Under the pieces are notes generated by a model. The model saw nothing but the letters and a program-made list of their open reading frames with translations, was not told the origin of the DNA and ran no database searches. This document shows positions 35,138 through 42,957 of a stretch of DNA of 64,000 bases, piece by piece. Numbering within the stretch: the first letter of the stretch is position 1; each line of letters begins with the position of its first letter. The stretch lies in assembly GCF_042788235.1 (NCBI RefSeq), contig NZ_JBHZOL010000095.1:58903-122902 (forward strand), in the 5' to 3' direction. The DNA is from Sphaerothrix epifaneia (GTDB taxonomy: Bacteria > Cyanobacteriota > Cyanobacteriia > Phormidesmidales > Phormidesmidaceae). Made by a program: the position numbers and the translations under genes.

Positions 35138-36724
35138 ATGGCTGGCAGGGTCGGGGGGAACAAGATGGTCGTGACTGAGAGTGAGGCTTTGCCGCTAGCG
35201 GAACAGGGGAACGCTGGCAAGTTGCAGCGGCGGCTTTCGCTGGTGTTTGTACTGTTTGGCATGGCGGTACGGCTGGCGCACTACGGCAGCAATCGTTCGC
35301 TATGGATTGACGAGTCATTTCTAGCTGCCAATATTCTCAATCGCTCTTACGGGGAGCTGCTTTCTAGGCTGGATTATGAGCAGGTTTCCCCGCCGCTTTT
35401 TCTATGGCTAGAAAAACTATGTGTGCAGCTTTTGGGCAATTCAGAATATAGCCTGCGCTTGCTGCCCTTGGTTGCCAGCTTGGTAGCTATGGGGTTGTTT
35501 TATCGTCTGGCTGATCGGGTCAGCCAGGGCTGGGTAACGCCAGTTGCGATCGCCCTATTTGCTGCCTCACCTCATGTCATTTATTTTGCGGCTGAGGTCA
35601 AATCCTATGGGGTGGATATTGCGATCGCGCTGGTGTTGTTTTTGGCGCTTTGGGCTGCTCAGAGTCCGCTCAGCCGTCAGAAAAGCTTGCAGCTAGGAAG
35701 TTTGGGCGCAGTTTGTATCTGGTTGTCGTATCCCAGCGTTTTTATGCTGGCAGCGATGGAGAGCGTCACGCTGCTACAGGTGCCGCCTAAACAGCTAAAA
35801 ACCGTTTTGCGCGATCGCGCTGTTATGTATGGCCTATGGCTGAGCAGCTTTGGGGCGTTTTACGTTTTAATTATCGAGCGCACCAAAACGGATTTGGTCG
35901 ATAACTGGGACAGTCGCTTTCCCAATTCTTGGCTGGACATCGGCTGGATCTTTGACTCATTAGGCCGCTTTTTTCATGAACCATTGGGCTTTGCAAGCTA
36001 TGGCGATGGAGCCGCTTTGATCGCCTTTGGGCTAGGGGGCGTTTGGCTCTATCGCCGCAGTCATCGCCTGCTTGCCTATTTAATTGCACCGCTGCTGGTG
36101 ACGCTGCTGGCAGGCTATCTGCACCAGTATCCCTTTTGGGAGCGGCTAGTTGTGTTTTTGGTTCCTTTTCCGCTGGTGCTGATTGCGGTGGGGATAGTGG
36201 GGTTAACTGCTCAGCTACAGCGGCGGCGCTATGGGGTTGGCTGGGTGGGCTTATTGATGCTGATTTTGCTGGTGTTTACCCCAGTCAGTGCTGCGACCCA
36301 AAAGCTACTCCATCCGGAACAGTTTTTGTTTCAGCATGTGCGTCCGGTCATTGAGCATATTCGAGCGAACTGGCAACCGAGCGATCGCCTTTTTGTTTTT
36401 TCTAAGGCTAAAAGCCAGTTTATTTACTACAGCCAACGCTATGGGTTTGCGGCTGCAGATTACGAAGTTGCCAGCTTTGAAGCCCGTCTACCCCAGCTTG
36501 ATGAATTCAATACTGAATCTTTAGCGGCTTATCGAGTGGCAATGGATCGCTTGCTGCTAGAACTCGAACCGTTGCGAGGGCAACCGCGAGTTTGGCTATT
36601 GCTCGCCCGCGATCGCTTAGGCACCGCAGGCGCTTTAATCACCGACTTAGATCACCATCTCGGCCAGCGTTTAGACATTGTCAGCGCTCCAGAATCAATC
36701 GGCTTGCTCTACGATATGCGCTGA
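35138..36724 (+). CDS. GT39-like membrane glycosyltransferase
   Basis: A 528-residue protein with about ten hydrophobic segments and the GT-C signature SLWIDESFLAANILNRS in the first loop (acidic pair DE), then VSPPLFLWLEKLCVQLLG and EVKSYGVDIAIAL. The family uses polyprenyl-phosphate sugars outside the cytoplasm, and the soluble C-terminal part (residues about 400-528) may bind acceptor. The start at ATG 35138 is followed by an in-frame ATG at 35165 that could be used instead. It sits between cruH and stpA on the same strand with a 95-base gap from cruH, and may be a chance neighbour. It is related in layout, but not closely in sequence, to the protein encoded at 5.9-7.5 kb. Confidence 0.78.
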   Translation: MAGRVGGNKMVVTESEALPLAEQGNAGKLQRRLSLVFVLFGMAVRLAHYGSNRSLWIDESFLAANILNRSYGELLSRLDYEQVSPPLFLWLEKLCVQLLGNSEYSLRLLPLVASLVAMGLFYRLADRVSQGWVTPVAIALFAASPHVIYFAAEVKSYGVDIAIALVLFLALWAAQSPLSRQKSLQLGSLGAVCIWLSYPSVFMLAAMESVTLLQVPPKQLKTVLRDRAVMYGLWLSSFGAFYVLIIERTKTDLVDNWDSRFPNSWLDIGWIFDSLGRFFHEPLGFASYGDGAALIAFGLGGVWLYRRSHRLLAYLIAPLLVTLLAGYLHQYPFWERLVVFLVPFPLVLIAVGIVGLTAQLQRRRYGVGWVGLLMLILLVFTPVSAATQKLLHPEQFLFQHVRPVIEHIRANWQPSDRLFVFSKAKSQFIYYSQRYGFAAADYEVASFEARLPQLDEFNTESLAAYRVAMDRLLLELEPLRGQPRVWLLLARDRLGTAGALITDLDHHLGQRLDIVSAPESIGLLYDMR

Positions 36725-36813
36725 TGCGATCGCCGCTTGTAATTCGGCCTTTTTACAGATGGCTGATAGGTTAGAAGAGGTGATTCTAACTTTGGCTGCA
36801 CTCAATTAAACCC

Positions 36814-38079
36814 ATGACTTCCTTTACTGGCTTGCCGCTGCATCAGCAAACCTACTCGCTGCAGCACGAAGCTCTGATTGATTTACTCGCCACCACTGAA
36901 AACTTATTAATCATTCAAGACCTCGACGGCGTCTGTATGGGGCTAGTTAAAGATCCGCTGCACCGCCAGATTGACCCCGCTTATGTGGAAGCCACTCAAG
37001 CCTTTGACGGTCATTTTTTTGTTTTAACCAATGGCGAACATATTGGTCAGCGCGGGGTTAACGGCATTGTCGAACGCGCCTATGCAAACCATCCTATTTC
37101 TTATTTGCCAGGGTTAGCGGCAGGCGGCGTACAGTGGCAAGATCGCAGCGGTGAAGTGCTGCACCCTGGGGTTAGCGATGAAGAATTAAGCTTTTTGACA
37201 GCCATTCCCGATCGCATTCAGCAGCGTCTACGTCAGTTCTTTAGCGATCGCCCCACCGACCTGACGCCAGAACAGCTCGAATTTTGCATTGAAGCCTCAG
37301 CGCTCGATAACAAAGCCTCGCCAACGGCCAACCTCAATACGTTTTATGAGGCTCTGGGCAACGGCCATGAAATCTACATCGCTTTGCAGCACGAAATGCA
37401 GGCACTAATGCGCGAGTTGCTGGCAGAGGCTGCTCAAAAAGGCTTGAGCGATTCTTTCTTTGTCCACTACGCGCCGAATCTAGGGCGTGATACCAGCGGC
37501 ACAGAAATTGTCTGGTTTAGCCAAGGCAACGAGTCAGGTACAACAGACTTTCAGTTCATGCTACGGGGTGCGGTGAAGGAAGCAGGCGTGTTAGCGATTC
37601 TTAACCGCTACTATCATCAGCGCACAGGTACCTATCCCCTGGGGGCGGCCTTTAACTCTCGGCAAGCTCCTCACGATCACCAAATGCTGCTGCAACGGGT
37701 GCAAGAAAACTTTGACCCGGCTACCATGCCGCTGATAGTAGGGGTAGGTGACACCGTCACCAGCAAGATGGTAGAAGAAAACGGCGAACTACAGGCTAAA
37801 CGAGGCGGTAGCGATCGCAACTTTTTGCAGCTGATTCAAGACATTAACCTGCATTTTGGTAAAGGCAATCTGGTTGTTTATATTGACAGCAGCGGCGGTG
37901 AGCTAAAAAATCGTCAGGCCATTCAGGTGGCAGCGGTCAATGGTAAACCTGAGGTTGTTCAAGGGCCGTGCGATCCGCGCGATACCACCGATCCGCTGAA
38001 GTTGAATTTGGTTTTTCCCGGCGGCTACCAGCAATACTGCGCGGCTTTCAAAACAGCAGCTAAACGACGGCAGACCTGA
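36814..38079 (+). CDS. stpA: glucosylglycerol-3-phosphate phosphatase StpA/GgpP
   Basis: A 421-residue phosphatase matching cyanobacterial StpA (also named GgpP). The motif ENLLIIQDLDGVCMGLVKDP at residues about 30-49 holds the catalytic DxD. It is followed by FFVLTNGEHIGQRGV, VGVGDTVTSKMVE and LVVYIDSSGGELKNR. It removes phosphate from glucosylglycerol-3-phosphate to give glucosylglycerol, the main solute of moderately halotolerant cyanobacteria. The synthase GgpS is not in this window. The length (Synechocystis StpA is about 420 residues) and end-to-end motif order support a functional enzyme. It is a separate transcription unit with an 89-base gap upstream. Confidence 0.9.
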   Translation: MTSFTGLPLHQQTYSLQHEALIDLLATTENLLIIQDLDGVCMGLVKDPLHRQIDPAYVEATQAFDGHFFVLTNGEHIGQRGVNGIVERAYANHPISYLPGLAAGGVQWQDRSGEVLHPGVSDEELSFLTAIPDRIQQRLRQFFSDRPTDLTPEQLEFCIEASALDNKASPTANLNTFYEALGNGHEIYIALQHEMQALMRELLAEAAQKGLSDSFFVHYAPNLGRDTSGTEIVWFSQGNESGTTDFQFMLRGAVKEAGVLAILNRYYHQRTGTYPLGAAFNSRQAPHDHQMLLQRVQENFDPATMPLIVGVGDTVTSKMVEENGELQAKRGGSDRNFLQLIQDINLHFGKGNLVVYIDSSGGELKNRQAIQVAAVNGKPEVVQGPCDPRDTTDPLKLNLVFPGGYQQYCAAFKTAAKRRQT

Positions 38080-38169
38080 AGAACGCCTTCACAGAATCTT
38101 TCCTGCGATAGGCCAATTCAACCCCGCTTTCTCCTAAGCTGAGGCCAAAGCGCTAACCAGAGGATTGCA

Positions 38170-39459
38170 ATGCGTCAACTGCTAATTCAGGTGCCGCGTG
38201 GGCAAGGAGCGCAGGTATTATCGCTTGCTCAAAAGCACCAGGGTGCCAATTTAGCGCAGTTAGAGGCTAAAGAACCCGACAGAGTCATAGATCTGGTCAT
38301 TGCTTACCTCCCCAATCGCCAGGTAGAAAAGTTGCTGGATGATTTAGAGGCGTTACCAGCGGTTAAAGTCACCCTCGTACCCAGCGGGATGATGCCGCTA
38401 CAGCCACCCGCAGACGAAGCGCCGCAGCAGGTGACTAATGTGCAGGCTCGCAGCCCCATTGAGATTTTTTTGGCAGGGTTGCAAAGTATTGGGTCGTGGT
38501 CTAGCTTTTTAGCCTTTGCCGCGATCGCTGGCGTGATTGTCTGGATCGGCTTATTTACCAACAGTAGCTTTTTGCTGGTTGCTGCCATGCTGATTGCTCC
38601 TTTTGCTGGCCCAGCCATGAACGTGGCTATTGGTACTGCAAGAGGCGATCGCCGCCTGCTGCGCCGGAGCTTGCTGCGTTACTTCTGTGCTTTGGCCGTC
38701 ACCATCGCGACAGCCGCCTTACTCAGCCTGGTTTTTAACCAGCAAAACGCGACAAACGCAATGGTGGCCAACAGTCAGATATCTGTAGTAGCCGTCTTAC
38801 TACCGCTGACGGCAGGCGCTGCCGGAGCGCTGCAATTAGTGCAGTCTGAGCGCAGTAGTTTGGTTTCTGGAGCCGCCGTAGGTATGCTGGTCGCTGCGTC
38901 TTTGGCTCCGCCAGCGGGGCTAGTGGGCATGTCGCTAGCTTTGGGCGAGTGGGATATGGCTAAAAGTGGCGCTTTTTTGCTGATTCTACAGCTAGCAGGC
39001 ATTAATCTGGCGGGAGCGGCTGTCTTTCGCCTGTATGGGCTGTCACCGCAAGGCGCACGCTACAAACGCGGCGATCGCATTGTCTTCCCCGTCGTCCTAG
39101 CTTTGACAGGCACTATTTTAGCGGGATTGCTGACCTGGCAATTCAGCCAACCGCCCAACCTACAGCGATCGAGCCGGGTGCAATCAGCCGTCGAGGTTAT
39201 TCAAAATACGCTCCAGCAAGACGATACGGTTTATCTAGTTGAAGCAAATGTTCGCTTCACACGAGCCAGCATTCCAGGACAAAACACGCTGCTAGGGGTG
39301 ATCTATGTTCAGCCTCAGGCGCAGACATCGCTGAGCGATCAGACCTTAAGCGAACGGCTGAGTCGCCAAATTCAACAAGATTTGCTTGCACAGGGATTCA
39401 ACGTCACCCCTCTCATTAACGTCATCGTCCTCAGCCCCCCTGCGGCCAGTGGGTCTTGA
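38170..39459 (+). CDS. DUF389 family membrane protein
   Basis: A 429-residue protein. A soluble ferredoxin-like N-terminal part (residues 1-80, MRQLLIQVPRGQGAQVL) precedes about six hydrophobic segments of the DUF389 domain (SSFLLVAAMLIAPFAGPAMN, GAAVGMLVAASLAPPAGLVG). The chain ends in a soluble region after RSSRVQSAVEV. The motif phrases AMLIAPFAGP and AASLAPPAG fit this family of unknown transport or sensing function. It is co-directional with stpA at a 90-base gap, so salt-stress linkage is possible but speculative. tRNA-Cys follows 79 bases later. Confidence 0.8.
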   Translation: MRQLLIQVPRGQGAQVLSLAQKHQGANLAQLEAKEPDRVIDLVIAYLPNRQVEKLLDDLEALPAVKVTLVPSGMMPLQPPADEAPQQVTNVQARSPIEIFLAGLQSIGSWSSFLAFAAIAGVIVWIGLFTNSSFLLVAAMLIAPFAGPAMNVAIGTARGDRRLLRRSLLRYFCALAVTIATAALLSLVFNQQNATNAMVANSQISVVAVLLPLTAGAAGALQLVQSERSSLVSGAAVGMLVAASLAPPAGLVGMSLALGEWDMAKSGAFLLILQLAGINLAGAAVFRLYGLSPQGARYKRGDRIVFPVVLALTGTILAGLLTWQFSQPPNLQRSSRVQSAVEVIQNTLQQDDTVYLVEANVRFTRASIPGQNTLLGVIYVQPQAQTSLSDQTLSERLSRQIQQDLLAQGFNVTPLINVIVLSPPAASGS

Positions 39460-39538
39460 AGCCTTCACTGCTATGGGTGATTCTCTCCACCCAGCGTTAA
39501 CCTTGTTCACAAAATTTGCTATATTAAGGTTTCGGAAT

Positions 39539-39609
39539 GGCGGCATGGCCAAGTGGTAAGGCAGAGGATTGCAAATCCTTTATCCCCAGTTCGAATCTGG
39601 GTGCCGCCT
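39539..39609 (+). tRNA. tRNA-Cys (GCA)
   Basis: A 71-base cloverleaf: acceptor GGCGGCA with TGCCGCC, U8-G9, D arm GCC/GGC, anticodon arm GAGGA-TTGCAAA-TCCTT (one G-T pair) giving anticodon GCA, T loop TTCGAAT and discriminator T, the identity base for cysteine. CCA is not encoded. Confidence 0.97.
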
Positions 39610-39822
39610 TTGAGGATTAACGCTCGTTAAAGGTTGACGGCTAAAGGCAGCGGGCAGAATGAAAAGTTCTTTGTCAGGGCTTTTAGCTGTTTAAGTGTTT
39701 CAACGCTAACGGCTACAGCCATCACCCTGCTTTGGTCAGTCTCCAAAAAATGACGAATTTACGTCATTTGAGCCGACGAGAAATCAAGGGTTGATCTCAG
39801 TTTGAGCCATCGCCTCGTCGTT

Positions 39823-40362
39823 TTAGAGTTCGCCAAAAAGCTGGGTGAAATAATACTGCCCTTGGGCGTCTTGGGCAATGCCAATGCCTGTCTGGCTGAA
39901 GTCTCCCAGCATGTTTTGCCGATGCCCAGGGCTTTGCTTCCAGCCTTCTACCGCTTGCGCTGCCGGATCTTCAAACCCCGAATTAAACGCCACATTTTCT
40001 GCGGCTGAGCGTAGCGGCAACGTTTGGCGAATAGCCGCCACCCGCTGGGAAAAGCCGTCGTGGCTAAGTCCGCCAGCTTGCGCCATTGCTTCGCTATGCT
40101 GACGAGCTTCAGCCGACATTAGCGGCTGCAGGCTTAAAGGTGCAAGTCCTTGCGATCGCCGAAATTCGTTTACCTGCTGATGAATGGTTTGAACCATGTC
40201 AGGAAAATTGGCCGCTGGCGGGGTAGCCGCCGTCGGGGGCGTGGCCGCTGTAGTGGGAGTAGAAGTTGGGGTAGAAGCAGCCGAAAGCTCTGCCGGACTT
40301 ACCGTACACCCCGCCGAGAGCAAGGCTGTTGCTAGTGTCAAAGAAACCAGTATGGGGTTCAC
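39823..40362 (-). CDS. CAP-domain lipoprotein
   Basis: About 179 residues from GTG 40362. The open frame runs on to TTG 40455, which would add 31 residues including several Lys and Arg. Either form carries a lipobox (TALLSAGC), so the mature protein should be lipid-anchored at Cys. A Thr/Pro/Ala-rich linker (TPTSTPTTAATPPTA) leads to a CAP/SCP-like domain: VNEFRRSQGLAPLSL, ARQHSEAMAQAGGLSH, ENVAFNSGF, GWKQSPGHRQNMLG and GIGIAQDAQGQYYFTQLF. The pattern SPGHRxNMLG is the conserved CAP signature. Bacterial CAP proteins are extracytoplasmic with mostly unknown roles in cell-surface stability. The start is not certain, as no ribosome site stands before either codon. Confidence 0.85.
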   Translation of the reverse strand: MNPILVSLTLATALLSAGCTVSPAELSAASTPTSTPTTAATPPTAATPPAANFPDMVQTIHQQVNEFRRSQGLAPLSLQPLMSAEARQHSEAMAQAGGLSHDGFSQRVAAIRQTLPLRSAAENVAFNSGFEDPAAQAVEGWKQSPGHRQNMLGDFSQTGIGIAQDAQGQYYFTQLFGEL

Positions 40363-40678
40363 AAGTATAGTTTGGGGAAACAGTTTTTCTATTAGGCCGC
40401 AAAAAGCGTCAGACCACCTCTTGAAAACGATAGAAAATCTGCTGACATCCCTCAATTTTTTAGCCCCCTGCCGCTAATCTCTCCGGTGGTAAAACCGGGT
40501 GACGCTATGGCAACTAGCGCTCAGGCACTTAAATGACTAAAGCCGCTGGCAGAAACTTTGTATTCGGCCTGTAGCCTGCTGTTTTTGCCTTTAGCTATAC
40601 TCCGTAACATTACAGTTAATGCCCGATCGCGAATGGGTACACTCCCCTCGGCCTGCAAATCAGTGAGATCTCGTTAAG

Positions 40679-41431
40679 ATGTCTGAATCGCCTCAGTCTG
40701 CCTATCGATCCAGTTTGTATGAGCGCTACGCTACGACCCACTACGCCCCCGCCGCCGGACTAACAGACAAACTCTCTCTGTATCGAGCCAAGCAATATAG
40801 TCGATATTTTGGGCCTTATCTACCCGCCGATAAAGCAGCCCATATTTTAGAAGTTGGGTGTGGCGATGGCTCGTTTTTGCTGTGCTGCCAACAGCACGGC
40901 TATAGCCAGGTAAAGGCAATTGATATTTCGCCTGAGCAAGTTGAAATTTGCCACCAAAAAGGCTTTCAGCAAGTTGTTTGTGCCGATATTAACAGCTACT
41001 TTACGACGCAGACAGACAGCCTAGACTGCGTTGTCATGAGCGATGTGCTAGAACATCTGAGCAAGCCAGAGGTCATTCAAACGCTAAAGGCCATTTTTCA
41101 ACACCTCAAGCCGGGGGGTAAGCTGATTGTTCGGGTGCCGAATTTGAGCAATCCGTTCAATCTCAAAACCCAGTTTGGCGATTTTACCCACGAGACTGGC
41201 TTTACTCAAAGTAGCCTGCAGCAGGTGTTTCAGGTGGCTGGGTTTCAGGTCGAAACTGTCCACGGCGAGTTTTCAGAACACGCCAATCGCTGGAAGCGCC
41301 TTTGGTATGACCAGATTGTTTGGAACGCTTTTCAAGCTTTTCTCAAAAACACCATGCATTTAACGACCGAGGTGGTACGCGGCAAAAATCTTATTGCGGT
41401 TGGCTTTAAAGCAGCCAGTAAGATTTCCTAA
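40679..41431 (+). CDS. class I SAM-dependent methyltransferase
   Basis: A 250-residue methyltransferase with the Rossmann motif I ILEVGCGDGSFLLCC near residue 57, AIDISPEQVEIC as motif Post-I, SDVLEHLSKPEVIQTLKAI and HLKPGGKLIVRVPN as the later strands. These are typical of type 11/UbiE-like enzymes. The substrate is unknown; relatives methylate sugars, lipids and small molecules. The C-terminal half (EHANRWKRLWYDQIVWN) resembles proteins of glycan clusters, but no glycan genes are adjacent. It stands alone, with the CAP gene divergent and 220 gene-free bases between. Confidence 0.82.
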   Translation: MSESPQSAYRSSLYERYATTHYAPAAGLTDKLSLYRAKQYSRYFGPYLPADKAAHILEVGCGDGSFLLCCQQHGYSQVKAIDISPEQVEICHQKGFQQVVCADINSYFTTQTDSLDCVVMSDVLEHLSKPEVIQTLKAIFQHLKPGGKLIVRVPNLSNPFNLKTQFGDFTHETGFTQSSLQQVFQVAGFQVETVHGEFSEHANRWKRLWYDQIVWNAFQAFLKNTMHLTTEVVRGKNLIAVGFKAASKIS

Positions 41432-41820
41432 CGCTGTTTTAAGGTGTCAGTTTTTTAACTTGCAGTAGCATAATTGCGATCGCCAACCGTCTAAACACTG
41501 ATGTAGTTGAGTTTGAGGCAGGCGATCGCTATTTTTTGCTGGCTAAAATCAGGCTCATTAAAAGCCAAAAACATGAGAATGAAGGTAACAGGCGATCGCC
41601 AATTCTCATAAATGCGTTCTGGGGTTAGTCGCTGCTGTTGCCGCCCAATCGGGTCTACAGAAAAGGTTGAGTTGGCCTGACTGGGGTTTATGAGTCGGCG
41701 TGATCCTGAAAGAAGCATTAAGCAATACCAAAAAAACCAGCCTTTATAAATAAATGTTGCAGCTTCTTGATCTGCTTGCTAGCTTGTGAATGCAGTTGCT
41801 TCTAACATTGATCCAACCTT
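41432..41820. other. intergenic region with HIP1 sites, no gene seen
   Basis: About 390 bases with three HIP1-type octamers (near 41477, 41521 and 41591). A 75-codon minus-strand frame at 41491-41718 lacks any recognisable domain or ribosome site and I do not call it. The last part leads into a strong AGGAGG site at 41823. Confidence 0.4.
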
Positions 41821-41824
41821 TTAG

Positions 41825-41962
41825 GAGGCTACTTTCTATGAACTGCATCCGCTTCAACTGGGTGAGGAATTAGCGCAGGTAGGCCCAACCGTGGGCATAG
41901 CCCTAATTCTGTTTGCAATTTCACAACTGTCTGAACCGCAAAGCTGCTCGTGGGAGCAATAG
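41825..41962 (+). pseudogene. probable frameshifted micro-gene (about 41 codons)
   Basis: A perfect AGGAGG at 41823-41828 stands 9 bases before ATG 41838, but that frame stops after 11 codons (MNCIRFNWVRN). The adjacent frame is open for 45 codons from just after TAG (41822) to TAG 41960. It reads GAA CTG CAT onward as ELHPLQLGEELAQVG followed by a hydrophobic stretch (TVGIALILFAISQL) and ends QSCSWEQ. One extra G after the ATG (ATGGAACTG rather than ATGAACTG) would restore a 41-residue small membrane-type protein with an ideal ribosome site. It could be a real single-base loss, an assembly error, or chance. No known small protein is recognised. Confidence 0.45.
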
Positions 41963-41997
41963 GCAGCTTGTGAATCACCGACTTTAGGAGATTTGTC

Positions 41998-42825
41998 ATG
42001 AACATTCAAGGAAAGACGGCTCTGGTGACCGGAGCCTCGCGCGGCATTGGCCGAGCGATCGCGCTAGAACTGGCTCACCAAGGCATCCGCCGGATTATTT
42101 TAAGTGCCCGTAACCGCCAAAAGTTAGCTGAGGTTGCCACTGAAATTGCGGCGTTGGGGGTAGAAGTTGTGCCCCTCTGCTGTGATTTGACCCGACCTCA
42201 AGAGGTGAGCATTGCCATTGCCCAAGCTTGGAAGAGCCACGGCCCCATTCATCTACTAGTCAACTGCGCTGGAGTGGCTCACCAAGCTCCGTTTTTGAAA
42301 ACCCGATTGCCGCAGGTGCAGGCCGAAATTGATACAAACTTGATTGGCCTATACACGGTAACGCGTCTGGTTGCCCGTCGCATGGCGACGCAACGAGAGG
42401 GGTGCATTGTCAATGTCTCTAGCCTGATGGGGAAGGTCGCCGCGCCAACAATGGCTACCTACTCAGCCACGAAATTTGCCATTTTGGGCTTTAGCCAAGC
42501 CCTGCGCCATGAGCTAGCAGGTCATAACGTCGAGGTGGTGGCGCTGTTACCGTCTCTGACCGATACCGACATGGTGCGCCACTTTGACTGGTTTCGAGGA
42601 GTGGTGCCAATGACCCCGCAGCAAGTAGCCCAAGCCTTGATGCGGGGGTTGCAACAAGGCAAGTCAGAAATTGTAGTGGGTTGGCAGGGGCGCTTAGCTC
42701 TGTGGTGCGATCGCCTAGCACCTTGGTTTTTGAACTGGATGTTGCGGGTGACTTCTCCGCGGATAAAACGGGCTGAGCGATCGCCAAAAAGATTCTCAAC
42801 CCCGCTTTATCAAGAAGGTTTATAA
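41998..42825 (+). CDS. short-chain dehydrogenase/reductase (SDR)
   Basis: A 275-residue classical SDR. The nucleotide-binding motif is TALVTGASRGIGRAIALEL near residue 8, the NAG-type motif is LLVNCAGVAHQAPF, and the active site is NVSSLMGKVAAPTMATYSATKFA, containing the Ser and the YxxxK pair. It is NAD(P)-dependent; the start resembles NADP-using forms. The long C-terminus (residues 235-275) is slightly basic and may lie on the membrane (LAPWFLNWMLRV). AGGAG stands 7 bases before ATG 41998. Substrate is unknown. It is co-directional with the preceding micro-gene, 35 bases upstream. Confidence 0.85.
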   Translation: MNIQGKTALVTGASRGIGRAIALELAHQGIRRIILSARNRQKLAEVATEIAALGVEVVPLCCDLTRPQEVSIAIAQAWKSHGPIHLLVNCAGVAHQAPFLKTRLPQVQAEIDTNLIGLYTVTRLVARRMATQREGCIVNVSSLMGKVAAPTMATYSATKFAILGFSQALRHELAGHNVEVVALLPSLTDTDMVRHFDWFRGVVPMTPQQVAQALMRGLQQGKSEIVVGWQGRLALWCDRLAPWFLNWMLRVTSPRIKRAERSPKRFSTPLYQEGL

Positions 42826-42837
42826 AGCCTGATAGCC

Positions 42838-42858
42838 GCCGCCCTCTCAGAGGGCGGC
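42838..42858 (+). terminator. terminator-like GC-rich hairpin after SDR gene
   Basis: Arms GCCGCCCTCT and AGAGGGCGGC surround one central base, so the folded stem is 8 bp with a small loop. It begins 13 bases after the SDR stop, and CTATCCTCTTTT follows after AAAC. It may also stop the convergent GH9 transcript. Confidence 0.55.
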
Positions 42859-42957
42859 AAACCCTATCCTCTTTTGGGGATCTAGGCCAAAACGACGTAA
42901 ATTCGGCGATTTGGCCTACGAGCCGTCAAGCTCTGCCCCCCGTTTGATAGAAGACGG

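Noticed and set aside
41491..41718. 75-codon minus-strand ORF between the methyltransferase and SDR genes
   Set aside because: It spans HIP1 octamers, has no domain, no ribosome site and no natural start context; likely chance.
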